From Neelides folsomi (lineage: Eukaryota; Arthropoda; Collembola; Neelipleona; Neelidae), in NCBI GenBank assembly GCA_034687125.1, contig JAQGBZ010000377.1, positions 1 to 58,622 on the forward strand: a stretch of DNA of 58,622 nt, given 5' to 3'. This document shows, piece by piece, positions 14,301 through 25,942 of this stretch. The notes below the pieces were generated by a model, which did no database searches, was not told where the DNA came from, and saw only the letters and a list, made by a program, of their open reading frames with translations. The number at the start of each line of letters is the position of its first letter. Position 1 is the stretch's first letter. A program made the position numbers and the translations under genes.

Positions 14301-17300
14301 TTTTCCAACTCACTTTAGAGTTTTTGGATGACAAGGGATTGGACTCTTTTACCACTTTTGTATTAGTTGCCTTTTCTTTTTGGATAATTGCCACGATTGG
14401 TTGGACAGGTTGAACAAATTGGACAACTTGCTCATTTTTTATTTTCTCTCTGTTTGTATCACTTTTAACTTTGGAATCTTTTGAATGATGGCTTTTTGAA
14501 TTTGAATGATTTTTATTTTCTGATTTGTTTTGTTCTTCGTTGTCTTTACTGTGTTCTTTATGAGATGAGTTTTCGTCTATTCTTTGTTTGGGTTTTTGTT
14601 CTGGTTTGGGTTTAGTTTCTGGTTTGGTTCTCGATTCGGATTCAGCTTCGGCTGATGCTTTTGAGTGTTTTTGTTTTGAACGGGAATGTTTTTTGGAAGT
14701 GGAAGGATCGGGAGTTTCGGATGGCTCTGAGGGTTGTGAATGTTTCTTTGATTTTTTTGAGGATTTTGTAAATGGGATTGCTGGATTTTGTTTTGGGTTT
14801 GACTCATGTAGGGAGATTGGAGAATCATTTGGGATTTCTTTCTCATTGTGGCTTTTATGTTTATTCCGTTTGTGTTTGTCTTTCTTTGGATGTTCATTTT
14901 GTTCATTTTCATCATTATGTGAATTTCGGTTCTTTACTGCACCCGAATTCCGGTCGTTTTCTGCACCTGAATTTTGATCGTTTTCTTCGACATTTTGACC
15001 GTTTTGTTCTGTGAGATTTTGATCGTTTTCTTCAGTGAAGTTTTGGTTATTATCTTGAATGAAATTTTGGTCGTTTTCTTCTTCGAGTTCTTCGTTCGGA
15101 ATCAGAGAATATTGATCATCATTGGAGATTTGTTCATTTTTGTAGATTTTTTCGTTCTTTTGTTTTTTCTCTTCCTTTAAGCGTCGTTCTTTCCTTTTAA
15201 GCTCTTTCTTTTTTGACCTTCGCTCGTTTTTTAGATTTTGTTCCATCTCTGGATTTGGCTCATTTTTGAAATCTTGTTGATTCATTTCTTGTTCTTGAAT
15301 CTTATTATTTTTTCTCTTTGAATTTCGTTCGTTTTGTTAAATCTTTGGGATTTTCGGTATTTCGTTCGTTCAACACGCTTTCTTTATCATTTGAGTTTTG
15401 CCTTATAAATTCTTCCTTTTGGACTTTTTTCTTATTTTTGACTTTTGGAATTTGTTCATTTTTTGGATTTAGGCTGTTTTGTTCATTTTGCTCATTTCTT
15501 GAATTTTGCTCATTTTGGAAATTTTCCTTATTTCTTGAATTTCGTCCATATTGTTTATTCTTTGAATTTTGTTCTTCTTGTTCAATTTCATTTTGAATTT
15601 CATTTTTGATCGACCCTGAATTTGATCTTTGATTAGAAATTGATGATTGACTATTCATTTCCTCATATTGATTAATTGAGAAATCAAGGAGGCTTCCACT
15701 CACCGGATAAACTTCATTTTCCACTGCAAAATTCCCACTTTTAACTTTACTGACATTTTTAATTTCGCTGTCTTCATTTTCTAATGTGATTGTTTCAACT
15801 TTATCTTCAACATCATTAAGCTCTTCACCAAGTTCAATTTCAATCTCATTTTCATCTTTGCCATTTTCTGTTTCTTCCTCATCATTTCGTTGTCTTCGCT
15901 GTCTTCGCCATCTTGAGTCTCTTCAGTGTCGTTTTTTGCATTGTCGGAATTTGTTTTAGAAATGCGATCATTGCTGATTTTAGACTTGTTGATTTTGGCG
16001 CTTTCTTCAAATGCCATTTGAACATTCATTGGACTTTTACTTCTTTGATTTTTAAATTGGAAATTTTGCTTACGATTATTTTGCTGTTGTGGTCTGGTGA
16101 CAATTTCTTCATAAGTTATCTCTGTTGTTGTTCTTCCATCGATGGTTGGAACAACTCTGTAAAGACTCGCTTTATCGGTTCTGACACCTTTGAACAATTT
16201 TGACACTTGTTCGTTATCAGATGAGTCTTTGCTCCCTATGCTATAAACTCCATCTGAGGAATTACTTTCTTCTTCTTTTTCCGTATCTTCATCACTGTCG
16301 TCATCGTCTTCGTCGTCTTCATCGTCGTCCTCATCGTCTTCTGAAGCTTTGTTAGATTTGGATTTGGATTTTGAGTCTTCTTTGGACTTGGATGTTCCCC
16401 GCTTTTGGTCATTTTCATTTAAATTGCCGTCACTTTCAATTTGGACCGCGTCCATTTCCATCATTTCTAATTTCGGCTTCTTGTCGTAATCGTCGACCGA
16501 GAAAACCGAGGCTGGGGTTTGGACTTTGGCTGTTTTGAGCTGTTTCGGCGTCTTGGCCGTTTCGGGTCTTTTAGCCGCTGGATTTTTCTCTAAATAATAT
16601 TATTAATTTCATTTTTTATTATTAATGTACAGATCGTTCACGTTCAATCATATTGTAATTATTTTAGTTTATTCAATAATTTTATTCTATTTTTTTAAGT
16701 ATTTTGATTTACTCTTTTTTGGCTCTCCGCCTTGTTGAGGTTCAAGAACGACTGGTGGAGTTCTGAATGTCTGTTTGTATTTCTTCCCAACATGCTTTGA
16801 ATTACATGGCACTTCGCATTTCTCTGTAGGAAATGCTTCGTTCCTGATGTTGCAAGTGTGATGTGGACGTTCGCAAATTTCCTCTTCAATTATATGATAT
16901 TTGGGAAACTTGTGGATTTTAATTGACATTTTTTTTATTAGCCCTAATATTATAATATTGCATTTAATTTAAAATATTATTTTTGGTTTAAATATTAATT
17001 TATTAAATGTGATTTTTAATTATTATTAATAATTACATTGTGATTTAAATACGATTAATAGTTTTAAATGATTATTAAAGTAATGGAAGTTAAGTTGGAT
17101 ATTCCCTTGGATTTGTATAGGTCGTTGAGTTATTGCTTCACTTGGGCCAAAGGTCGAAGAGTTCGGACGGGACTTGCCAATGTATTCAATTCAATCAGTG
17201 ATGATTTTATGCGGGAAGCCGTCAAAGGCATAAATGCCTATTCCGACCAAGCGTCCGATGCTCCAAATTTCACTATAAGACTGAAAGCATTTATTTCACT

Positions 17301-20300
17301 TGAAGCTCGGATTGAAAAAGGATTCGACCATTTGTTATTTACACTCGTCGCCTATAATTGTTTTCACAATGTCCTTCATGTAAGTCGAATATTTAATTTT
17401 AATAAAAGTTTTAAATAGTTTTAAGTCAATTTATTTAATCACAGCTTGGGATAATTACATTTTGAATTAAAATCAAAATCTATATAATTTTTATAGGAGA
17501 CTGACAGTGCTTTGAGAAATACAGCGGTGAATGTTTTATCCAAAATGTCCATTTTCTTATCTGGAGTTAAAAAAGGTGACGAGGAAGTTCACAAGTTTAT
17601 GGAAACGGTTATTTTGGCAAGACTCAAGGGAGGAATTCAACATAAAGAAGAAAATCGATTTCATGATTTTGTAACCATTTTGATGGCTTTTATCAAAAAT
17701 TGTCCGCAGCTTCATGGAACTTTGAGGGAAATTGGGAAGATTTTGGAACCTCATGCAATTGATGCGAATATTTTGGAAGGAGTGAAGAATATTAAAATTC
17801 ATAAAAGGACGAGAGCTCTTAACAAGTAAACTTATATTTAAAATAATTTTCAATGGTTTTCAATTATATTTTCAAATCTAATTTTTCTCAATTACAAATA
17901 TTTGACCTTTATTAAGAATTAATTTAAAAGATTATTTTATGATTGGTTTAATGCTTTATTTTTTTTCAGACTTTGTAAGCGTCTGGAAGATGTTGGAAGA
18001 GAAGTGAGTCCTTCAACCCTTATGGGTTTCATTTTCCCACTTGCCAATCAAAATCTCCTTGATGCTGATAAAATGGATAATCAGAGAAATGAACTGATTG
18101 ATGCTTCAATTCAAGTAAGAATAAAAGTTTAATAATTCAATTATCTAATATGTAAATAATTCTTATTTTAATTATTAAAGTTTAAAGTTTTTCAGTTGTT
18201 AACTGTTTTAATTGTAATTATAGGTTGTAAAGAATATTATGGTGATCATGCCGCCTGAAGGTTACTTCAAATTCATCAACAACTTCTTGGAACAACGAGA
18301 GAAAAACCCACGGTTGGGAAAACAATACGAAAGGATTCTCATTGTTTTAATGGAATCTTTCCATTTTGATCTTTCACTCGGCGTTTTCGACACAAAATTC
18401 AAAGACAATGAGTCGCTTCCAAAAATGCAGAAAATTGAAATTCAACCGGAACTTCAAAAAGAAGAGAAAATGGACACAAGCGAAATTGATCCTGAGTCAA
18501 AAGAAAATGAAAATCCCACCGTTGAAGAAATGGAAACAACAGAAATTGAGCCAAATGAAAGTGAAATGGAAATTCCAATTGACCAAATTGAGGACAAAAT
18601 TTTAGAAAAAGGAATAATGAAACTTTCCCAAGAATCTGCTGGGAAATATTTGAGAATGATCAAAAACGTTACAATTCCCAAATTGAAATCTTATCTTCAT
18701 TTTGAAGAGAAATCCACACACAAATTGTTAAAAGCTGAATCAATCAGCGACGACGTTCATTTGAAAATTCCATGTACGCTTGCTTTAGTCAAATTATTGA
18801 AGAAATTGCCAGTTTCTGAGGCTGGCGATGCGATGCGGTCGATCATCCCATCGCTTTGTTCAAAAATGAAATCAAAGTTGAATTCTATTCGAGACACATT
18901 TAGGAAAACTTTATTGAATGTTGTGCAAGAACTTGGGACTGGATATTTCAAAACAGTTGTTCATTATTTAAAGTCGAATTTACAACGTGGGTTTCAAAAA
19001 CACGTTTTGAATTTTACTTTAAAATATTTGGGGACGGCGCTGGAAGGAGAATTTGTGAAGAATCCGAGAGATTTTCCTGTAGGGGAGATTTTGCCATTGT
19101 GTGAAGATGAATTATTTAATGTTATGCAAGAGGAAAAAGACATTCAAAAGATTAAGGAAAAAACACACGAAGCGAGAAAAGACAATGCCCATCCTTTGCT
19201 TAAACTCTGTGGAAGATTTGTGGAAGGGACGAAACTCAATTCTTTAATTGATGCTCCAATGAAGGTAATTAAATTAATGGGTTTTAATCCAAACTTTCTA
19301 TTTTTTATTAAAACTTAATAAGTATTAATTTTTAGTTTTAAAAAGCAGACCCTTCGCATATTTCTATATTGAAGCGTTTATGTGTGATTTATTTTAATTA
19401 GACGCATATGATTTAGTTAATGTATAATTTATTTTTGTAGCAATTGGGAAGAAAGCGATCAGCGAAAGTATCAAAAGAGTCAAGAAATTGGTTAATCCAA
19501 ATTGGAGAAGGTTTGGTGAGGAATCGTGAAGTTGATCCGGAAGAAATTCTCAAATGGCTTAATTCAATTTTGGAGCAACAGACGACGAAAGAAGGAGAAA
19601 AGAAGGGAAATGAGAAGAAAGGGAAAATTGAACCGAAACAGAAATATTTGACCACTCAGGTGGATTCCAAATTGATTCCTAAACCGCCACCGAAATTCAT
19701 TGGGGCTGATGCTCAAAATGTGGACAAAATGATTTTAATGGAATTTGCCTTCAATTCCCTTTATTTGCTTATGAAGAGAGAAAAAGTGTCGAGTGGATTG
19801 GAAAAGAATTTGGAGATTTTTGTTCCTCATTTAATTGCTGGGTTGGAAGAATCATCAAAGCAGGTGAGAATTAAAAATTTTAATATTACAATTAATTTGG
19901 TTGTTACAATTTAACCAACTTGATCTAATTGTAACTTTATTTACTGAACTACTTTAATACTTAATTACTTAATAACTTTATTTTTTTAACTAAATTATTT
20001 TATATTTCGATTATAATCAGAAAATTTAACTAGTGTTTGTTTATTTGTAGGTCAACATTTTGGCTTTAAGATGTTTGTACATGCTTTTGGAATTTGAATT
20101 GGAAGCATTTAAAAAAGAAGATTTGACGGATTCATTGTGGAAAAGCGGAATAATGGCAATGGACCATCATTGTTATAACACAGGGAGCGGAGTGGAAATG
20201 GTCAATGCATCTTTTATGGTAAGTTTTAATAAATTCTTAATGAATAATTATAATCTTAATCTTAATGAAACTTAATTTACTTATAGATTAAAGATTACTC

Positions 20301-23164
20301 AAAATCTTTCTTTAAAAAATAGACTATAACATATAGTGAATAAAAATGATGTTAAATTTATTGATTTTGTAGTTTTTGAATGGATTTTGTGCTCGGTTCC
20401 CAAGTTTTAAAATCTTAAAGAATGATTTTACGCTCATTCTTAGATCAATTAAATCTCATCTGACAAGTGACAAATGTTCCGTGAGTTATTTTATTATTAT
20501 TTTTAATTAAAAGAATTTTTCTTATTTGATTTTAGATTTGACTCGAGACTTAATATTAATCTATAGTTTTTTTTACTTAATAATGTGAGATTTAAATAAT
20601 TTTAGTCTTCTGCTATCGGGTTATTGAAAGGAATATTGAAAAGTAAACTTAAGACTCCTGAGCTTCTTGAGTTGATGGAAGAAATTGGGAGTTTGAGTAT
20701 TACTTCTCCATATGATCACGTACGGGATGGATCGCGCCAAGTAAAGTTTATTTTAATTTATTTATTAATAAAGTACTATTAATATATCCTTCAGTTGAAT
20801 GTTGCAAAATTATTTTGATTGTTTGTCTTTAGGCTTATGAAATTTTCCTATCAAATTATTGTATTTATCCGAAAGTGTTTTTGGAAAAAGTTGGATTTTT
20901 CCTTCTTCAACTTGATTATGAAGTTACGGCTGGGCGACTTTCAGCTATTGAAATGATTCATTCCCTCATTAATCTCGCACCACCGGTAAAACTCATATTA
21001 TTGAACTAAACATATAACATAATCTAACAAAAATTATTTAACCTCAATTAACTTCAACTGATTACTTAAATAATTAGTGTGTTTGAAAAATCATTAATTA
21101 ATTTTTATTCTTTGATAGGGAATTCTTGATGAAATTCGTGTTCCTATTTTCTTTGAACTTTCCTCTTCGTTGGAAAGCGAGTCAGACGAATTGTGCAAGA
21201 AGAAAATTGCCCATGGAATTAAATTACTCGTGTCGAAAGAAGACAAAGATGAGGAAATTGCTGGAATTGTTCTTTCGGTTCTTGAGAATAAAAATGAAGT
21301 AATTTACATTAACAATATAATAAGAAACATTCTTATAATTTTAAATATCTTTAATTTCTGATTTCTTTGTTGTACATTTATCGTATTTAAGTCTAAATTC
21401 AATCACATACTAAATTCGATGATTCTGATACTGAATTTTCCTATCATTTATTTATTGAGTATTTAATACTTTTAGTTTACGACCAAAAAAACTTTTGGAC
21501 AAATCCTGGGAATAATGTTTGAAAGCGGAGTTCCTGAGTTGTGGACTGAAAAGAACATTGTGAAATTCATGAATTGTTTGAAAGACATTTTGGAGCCGAC
21601 CACCTTGGAAGAAATCCAATCGAGGAATCGAAATGAAAAAGTTGACGAGGCAATGAAGGACCATACCATTTTCATTGCTCTCAATACAATTAAAAAAGCG
21701 TTGAATCGGAAATCTCTTGGATGTTTTTATCAAAATACTCATCCAGCTTTTATGAGCTTTAAAGCCATTTTTGGTAATTTAAAATTGTTTTATTATTCAG
21801 TATAACTAGCATTCATTTGAATTGTTAGCCGTCTTTAATTCTTTCATTTTGCATATATTTATACTAATGTTGGTAAACTTAGGCATTTTAGTTTTAAAGT
21901 TGATAAGACCTTTAATTAATTAACATGTTTATTTTACAGGTTACATTAAAGACACTTACTTGACGTATGAACACGATTGGATTCAAACTGCGTCTTTGTG
22001 GGTTCTTCACGAACTTTTGAACGAATATTCCAAGAATCCTATTGGACTCAAAACGGAAATCGAAGAAGGGGAAGCTTTCATTGGAAATGGAACAGCGCTT
22101 TTGAAGCTTATAAAAGGAGTCATTTTTGTTATTCGGAATGGAAATAAGCAATCGATTAAAGACTGGGTATATAAAACCAATGATATATTATGTTACTTAT
22201 CTCATTTAACTAGTATGGATAACGATCTCAGCATAATAACGATTAAAATTATTTCGACTGTGATTAAACGTAATTAATTTCAATTTTTGAATTTTAAGGC
22301 TCTTAAGTGTTTGAATATTCTCCTTCCGGTTGCTTCATTACTTGAAGATGAAAAAGCGTATTCAGAAACTCTGAATCTCTTGAGGAAACTTGTAAATCAA
22401 GAAGTGAATAAAAGTCCAAAAGAAACTTCAAAGGTTAATTTAAATTAAGATTAACTTTTACAATATTTAATATTTATGATTAATTAATTAATAAAAAGTT
22501 AAATTTATTAATTCGCATGATCTGATATCGAGTTGATTTTTCTAGCGAATGAATTCCTTTTATTCCCTTGGTCATTTAATACAAAACTCCTCAGTGGAAA
22601 CACTTGAGAGATGTGACGCTGCCGGGATTATCACACGACTGGTCGTGCGAGAAATGACTGATTCGAATACCCCAAGTATGAAATTTATTAATTTACTACT
22701 TTTTAAAATAATCTATTATATTTGTAATTAGTTACGTACCAAGTTGTGGTGCTTATCTATTAAACCTTGTTTGCGTTGTCACATTTCACATTACAAATTA
22801 TTACTTACTTATGATGAAATTAATTAATATTAAATATGAATTATTTTAATTGTGATTTTAGTGGAGATCAAAAAACTGAGCGAAGAACTTTCAGATTTGC
22901 TCAGGAAGAAGATCGGAGAGCAAATGTTCAATTTGAAATATGCGGAAGTCAATGATTCACTTTCGAAAAAACGAGCCCTCAAAAGAGCTATGAAACGTGA
23001 AAGCGTAAGAATTGAATTAAATTCAATTGCAAAAATACAAATTATTTGTAATTAATTATATTTTTTCATTCCAGGTTGTTCTGAATCCTACACGAGAAAA
23101 GAAACGACGAACCTCCAAGCCAAATCACAACAAATTTAAAAAAGGAAGAAAATTCAATAATTGA
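8364..23164 (+). CDS. UTP20: U3 snoRNP/SSU processome protein UTP20 (DRIM family)
   Basis: Huge HEAT-repeat scaffold of the small-subunit processome, needed for 18S rRNA processing in the nucleolus. The 31 coding exons keep phase throughout: 8364-8417, 8499-8606, 8747-8922, 8972-9317, 9420-9641, 9747-10294, 10398-11100, 11231-11438, 11544-11739, 11825-11890, 12002-12163, 12303-12559, 12678-13056, 13210-13421, 13582-13879, 17121-17379, 17497-17825, 17970-18114, 18224-19264, 19441-19863, 20051-20218, 20373-20480, 20606-20740, 20833-20985, 21119-21298, 21476-21773, 21940-22166, 22299-22433, 22546-22675, 22862-23004, 23075-23164. The product is 2632 residues, close to the roughly 2800 of human UTP20. 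Seen: N-terminal RHKNDNTFRYENFQDKL-like start typical of the family, alpha-helical HEAT-like sequence throughout, the KIHKRTRALNKLCKRLED segment of the central DRIM region, and a Lys/Arg-rich C-terminus suited to nucleolar RNA binding. Intron 15 (13880-17120) hosts an antisense gene. Confidence 0.95.
13909..16929 (-). CDS. unknown low-complexity charged protein, antisense inside UTP20 intron 15
   Basis: Two exons: 16929-16713, then 16589 to the stop at 13909, spliced in phase through a good donor (GTAAAT). The N-terminus (about 70 residues) is not low complexity and holds several Cys and His (ICERPHHTCNIRN, EKCEVPCNSKH), followed by a Lys/Pro/Thr-rich basic stretch. Then come Ser/Asp/Glu-rich runs, a short ordered-looking patch (RVVPTIDGRTTTEITYEEIV), a very long Asn/Gln/Glu/Lys-rich part with NEQN-like repeats, and a less repetitive C-terminus (near 14050-14330) with WKKWKR. 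I do not recognise the family; a nuclear or cytoskeletal disordered protein is a guess. Two single-base frame breaks in short A/T runs (15885-15887 and 15332-15335) interrupt the exon, yet the long open frames continue beyond each. Read across both, the product is about 965 residues. Stop codon only 29 bp from the UTP20 donor, so its 3' UTR probably overlaps UTP20 exon 15 in antisense. Confidence 0.6.
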
Positions 23165-23184
23165 CTTAAACATTAATTGAGTTA

Positions 23185-23190
23185 AATAAA
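23185..23190 (+). promoter_or_regulatory. polyadenylation signal of UTP20
   Basis: Canonical AATAAA 21 bp after the UTP20 stop codon, followed by a T-rich stretch. The position would give a short 3' UTR. Confidence 0.55.
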
Positions 23191-23238
23191 TCGCATTTTT
23201 TGTTATTTCGTTATCAAAATCATAGTCAGTTAATAATC

Positions 23239-23275
23239 CTTGTAGCATAATCATGCCTAAATAATTTAATTTGGT
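23239..23275. repeat. left copy of ~37-bp direct repeat bounding the accessory block
   Basis: Begins cttgtagcataatcatg, then two differing bases, then taaataatttaattt and ggt. The second copy is at 29964-30001 in the same orientation, with two mismatches and one single-base length difference. Copies lie just beyond the 3' ends of UTP20 and NPL4. Confidence 0.6.
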
Positions 23276-23288
23276 AATTAAGTATTCT

Positions 23289-23548
23289 GTTTAAATTATT
23301 GTTAAATTGAAATTTCTGATTTTGGTTTTAGGGCATAATATACAAAAAACTTAGTTATGTTTTCATTAGTTGATTTTACGAAAAATTAGGTGCGTTTTAA
23401 AAAATTTGAATTTGAATATGTTTAATGAATTTTGCGGAAAGTTAAAATGGTCATTATATTTTAGATTCATTATCAGTTTAAAATATTGTTAAATTCAAAT
23501 TTCCGATTTTGGATTTAGGGTAATAAATACAAAACACTAGATTCGGCG
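23289..23548. repeat. direct repeat pair in UTP20 3' flank
   Basis: A segment of about 60 bp at 23289-23350 recurs, diverged, at 23475-23548. Both contain tattgttaaatt, gattttgg and tttaggg in the same order and spacing. The origin is unknown; it is probably a fragment of a dispersed element. Confidence 0.5.
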
Positions 23549-23696
23549 ATCCGGGTCCCGGTGAACCCAGAACGCCGGATTCGCATGAAATTTTTTTTGT
23601 GTGTTAATTAACCTACTGTAAAACCGACGAGACACTAAAATCCCTCCCATATTTTCATACATATTATATAAAAATACCCAGTTTCAATATTTCATT

Positions 23697-23775
23697 GATG
23701 TAATGGTGAAGGTCGTGGGAAAGGTAAGCCTTGGTCGCAGGTTCGTTCCTTTCTCGAAGCGATTTATTTTTTTTA
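23697..23775 (+). repeat. possible tRNA-derived SINE fragment
   Basis: An A-box-like tggtgaaggtcg at about 23704 and a B-box-like ggttcgttcc at 23740 sit at a tRNA-like distance and are followed by an A/T-rich tail (gatttatttttttta). The flanking sequence cannot form a proper acceptor stem, so this is not a working tRNA. A short tRNA-derived SINE is possible. Only one copy is seen in the window, so the call is weak. Confidence 0.28.
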
Positions 23776-23871
23776 CTCAAACATGATCCTAATTAACTAA
23801 TTAAACTTTATGATAAAATAGATAACAATAAAAATTATTCAGAGATATTTTTTGATTATAATAGTTATACG

Positions 23872-23906
23872 TAGGCGTAGGCGATTTACGTAGGCGATTT
23901 ACAAAA
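23872..23906. repeat. short tandem repeat (cgtaggcg...)
   Basis: Three close copies of a unit containing cgtaggcg, two of them with gatttac. Minor tandem repeat, no gene. Confidence 0.6.
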
Positions 23907-24148
23907 TTATTTACCTAATTATATTTAATAAAAAGGTTTAATTGAAGAGATACAAATATAAACTTACATCTATTTTAAAGCATTTTTAAGGAAATTTCAA
24001 GATTGGCCTTGAAATTGATCATAAAAAAGTTATTCTTTTGAAAATATTTTCATCTATTATATGTATACATACACACTTAATAAATTATTTTTTCCCTTTC
24101 CCAACTTCTCGCCACCTTTCTCATTTGATTTCAAATAATCCTCATGAG

Positions 24149-24790
24149 TCAGAACATTAATTCTGTATACACTACAAAATTGGGGATGATACATGGCAAA
24201 GAAGCAGTGAAACATAAAGACATTCTACATTGGCTACATTTGATGAAAAATTGTGAATTTTGTGAACAATTGCATTTTTCATACATATACTTGAAGCATA
24301 CTTTCGAAACTGTTTCAAATTCACATTTGGGACCATTAATTAATTTTGATTCAATCCAAGCATATTTTAACATGTTGTTAAATAATGGAGATTTCAATTG
24401 ATGGTGGCCTAATGACTGCATTTTAATTACAGCATTCCTTGAGATAACATCGACTTCTAAATTACTACCTGTTTGAGATATACGGGTAGTAATTATTTTT
24501 AAGGGTCTATGAAAATAGATATCGCACTGTTGGGTGTCTGAAGTACAGCATGGAGGTATAATTTTTAATAAGCAGTTGGGATTACCGTTTTTACCAAATA
24601 CATTATTATAGGTCATTACATCGGCATGACCTCCCCAGGAGTCAACAATCATGACAAAATCCTTGTTGACGTTTGAAACAAAGATTTTCTTCAAAAATTC
24701 TCTATTCAAATATTTCGTCATTTTGCCAGAAACGCTGCATAATATTTCGACGTTTTCTGGTCTAAATATCTTTTTCTCAACTGCAAATAT
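24149..24790 (-). mobile_element. truncated pogo/Tigger-like DDE transposase with C-terminal Cys cluster
   Basis: Minus-strand frame open from about 24780 (after an AG acceptor-like site) to the stop at 24149. It reads IFRPENVEILCSVSGKM, then VMIVDSWGGHADV with the second catalytic Asp, and PPCCTSDTQQCDIYFHRPLK with the third. Thirty-nine residues lie between those two Asp, more than the roughly 30 usual in Tigger. A cysteine cluster (CNCSQNSQFFIKCSQCRMSLC) forms the C-terminus and looks like a zinc-binding tail. The part of the DDE domain with the first Asp and the HTH region are missing. An open stretch at 24825-25091 on the same strand may be a degraded upstream exon but has no recognisable motif. 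Probably a dead fragment. Confidence 0.68.
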
Positions 24791-25942
24791 ATTTATATAA
24801 TTTATTTCATATATTCCAATTATTCTATATCCAAGGATTCTCTACAAGATCCACATAGGTATTTGTCCATATGGATATTTTCAAATTGCTCCTATCCTCA
24901 CCAGACACTTCTACACTCTGATCGACCGAGGGTTTCAACCACATTGCAGACTGTTGGACATGCGAGTGAGAGCACGGCGAAGGTGGAAAAAGAGGTTCTG
25001 CTGCAGATACTGCCTGTCCAAATGAGGAATGGAAATTTGACACTTGACGCTTTCGCATTTTTCTCCATTGACGGTAAAAATGTTCAATCAAAAAAAATAT
25101 TTTTTAAATTCCAAGTTTTTTAACCGAACCGTTGTTAGGTCATGGTCGGAACTTAACCTAACCTTCATAATCGTAATACGAAGAATACCAACTTCGTATT
25201 TTATTGAATGATTGGTTTCAAATATTTTTCATTGAATATCATTTATATTGTCAATGTGGCATACTACCTCTTCTCCTCAATCGTGTAAATGCTAACTCAT
25301 TCAATTCATGACTCTAGATTAATCATAATTATAATAATATACCATGCATTAAAATAAAATAATACCTATATAATTATGTGTACAATTGCACAAACTTCCT
25401 ATATACCATAAATATTTCCTCAAATGTTTAATAAATTTTTATATATATAACTAACATGAATATGTTATAACATGGATAGGATGGATATAACATGGATATA
25501 AATGTACCCTTTAATATTATTAGATAATTTTATGTATGTACAATATGGTGATAATGAGAATATGACGCATCAGTGCAAGGTCGAAAAGTCGAAATAATGT
25601 TCTTAAGAAAATCTTTGATCTCAATTTAATCCAAGAACATAAATCTATAAAGCGAAAGTGGATTTTTCTCAATATATTTAATAAAGATCGTCATTGATGT
25701 CGCGACATTTACGTCGACAATTAGATAACAAATTCCAAATGCATAATTCATTAATATAATTTATAAAAGACTAAAATGATATTTAATTGCAGCAGTCTTT
25801 GCGTCAAGTTGACTCTAGTGGATTGAAAGCTTAAGTATATATAGTCTTTAAAGTATATATTATCGATTTTTAAAAGTATTTATAATTTGGCAAAATTAAA
25901 AATTTTACAGCGAAGGATTTTGATTAATATTTATAATTTATT
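24791..25942. other. AT-rich region upstream of the protease-homologue/LDLa gene
   Basis: Apart from a less AT-rich stretch at about 24850-25080 next to the transposase fragment, this region shows no supported exon. A pair of short inverted motifs (cgtaatacgaag and cttcgtatt) lies near 25170-25200. The promoter of the next gene is at its right end. Confidence 0.4.
25833..25845 (+). promoter_or_regulatory. TATA-like box before LDLa gene
   Basis: Sequence aagtatatatagtc, about 105 bp before the ATG at 25943. The duplicated copy has a similar tatatactt motif about 78 bp before its ATG (near 29370), which supports a shared core promoter. Not experimentally supported. Confidence 0.4.

Noticed and set aside
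14577..15180. Alternative-frame ORFs on both strands within the charged antisense gene
   Set aside because: Low-complexity codon repeats keep several frames open; only the frame rich in acidic and Asn residues continues the gene.
15332..15887. Programmed ribosomal frameshifting in the antisense gene
   Set aside because: The two shifts have opposite directions, no slippery heptamer with a following structure is seen, and a similar defect occurs in NPL4; indels in A/T runs explain all three.
23697..23775. Functional tRNA gene
   Set aside because: The boxes are tRNA-like but the acceptor and T stems do not pair properly.
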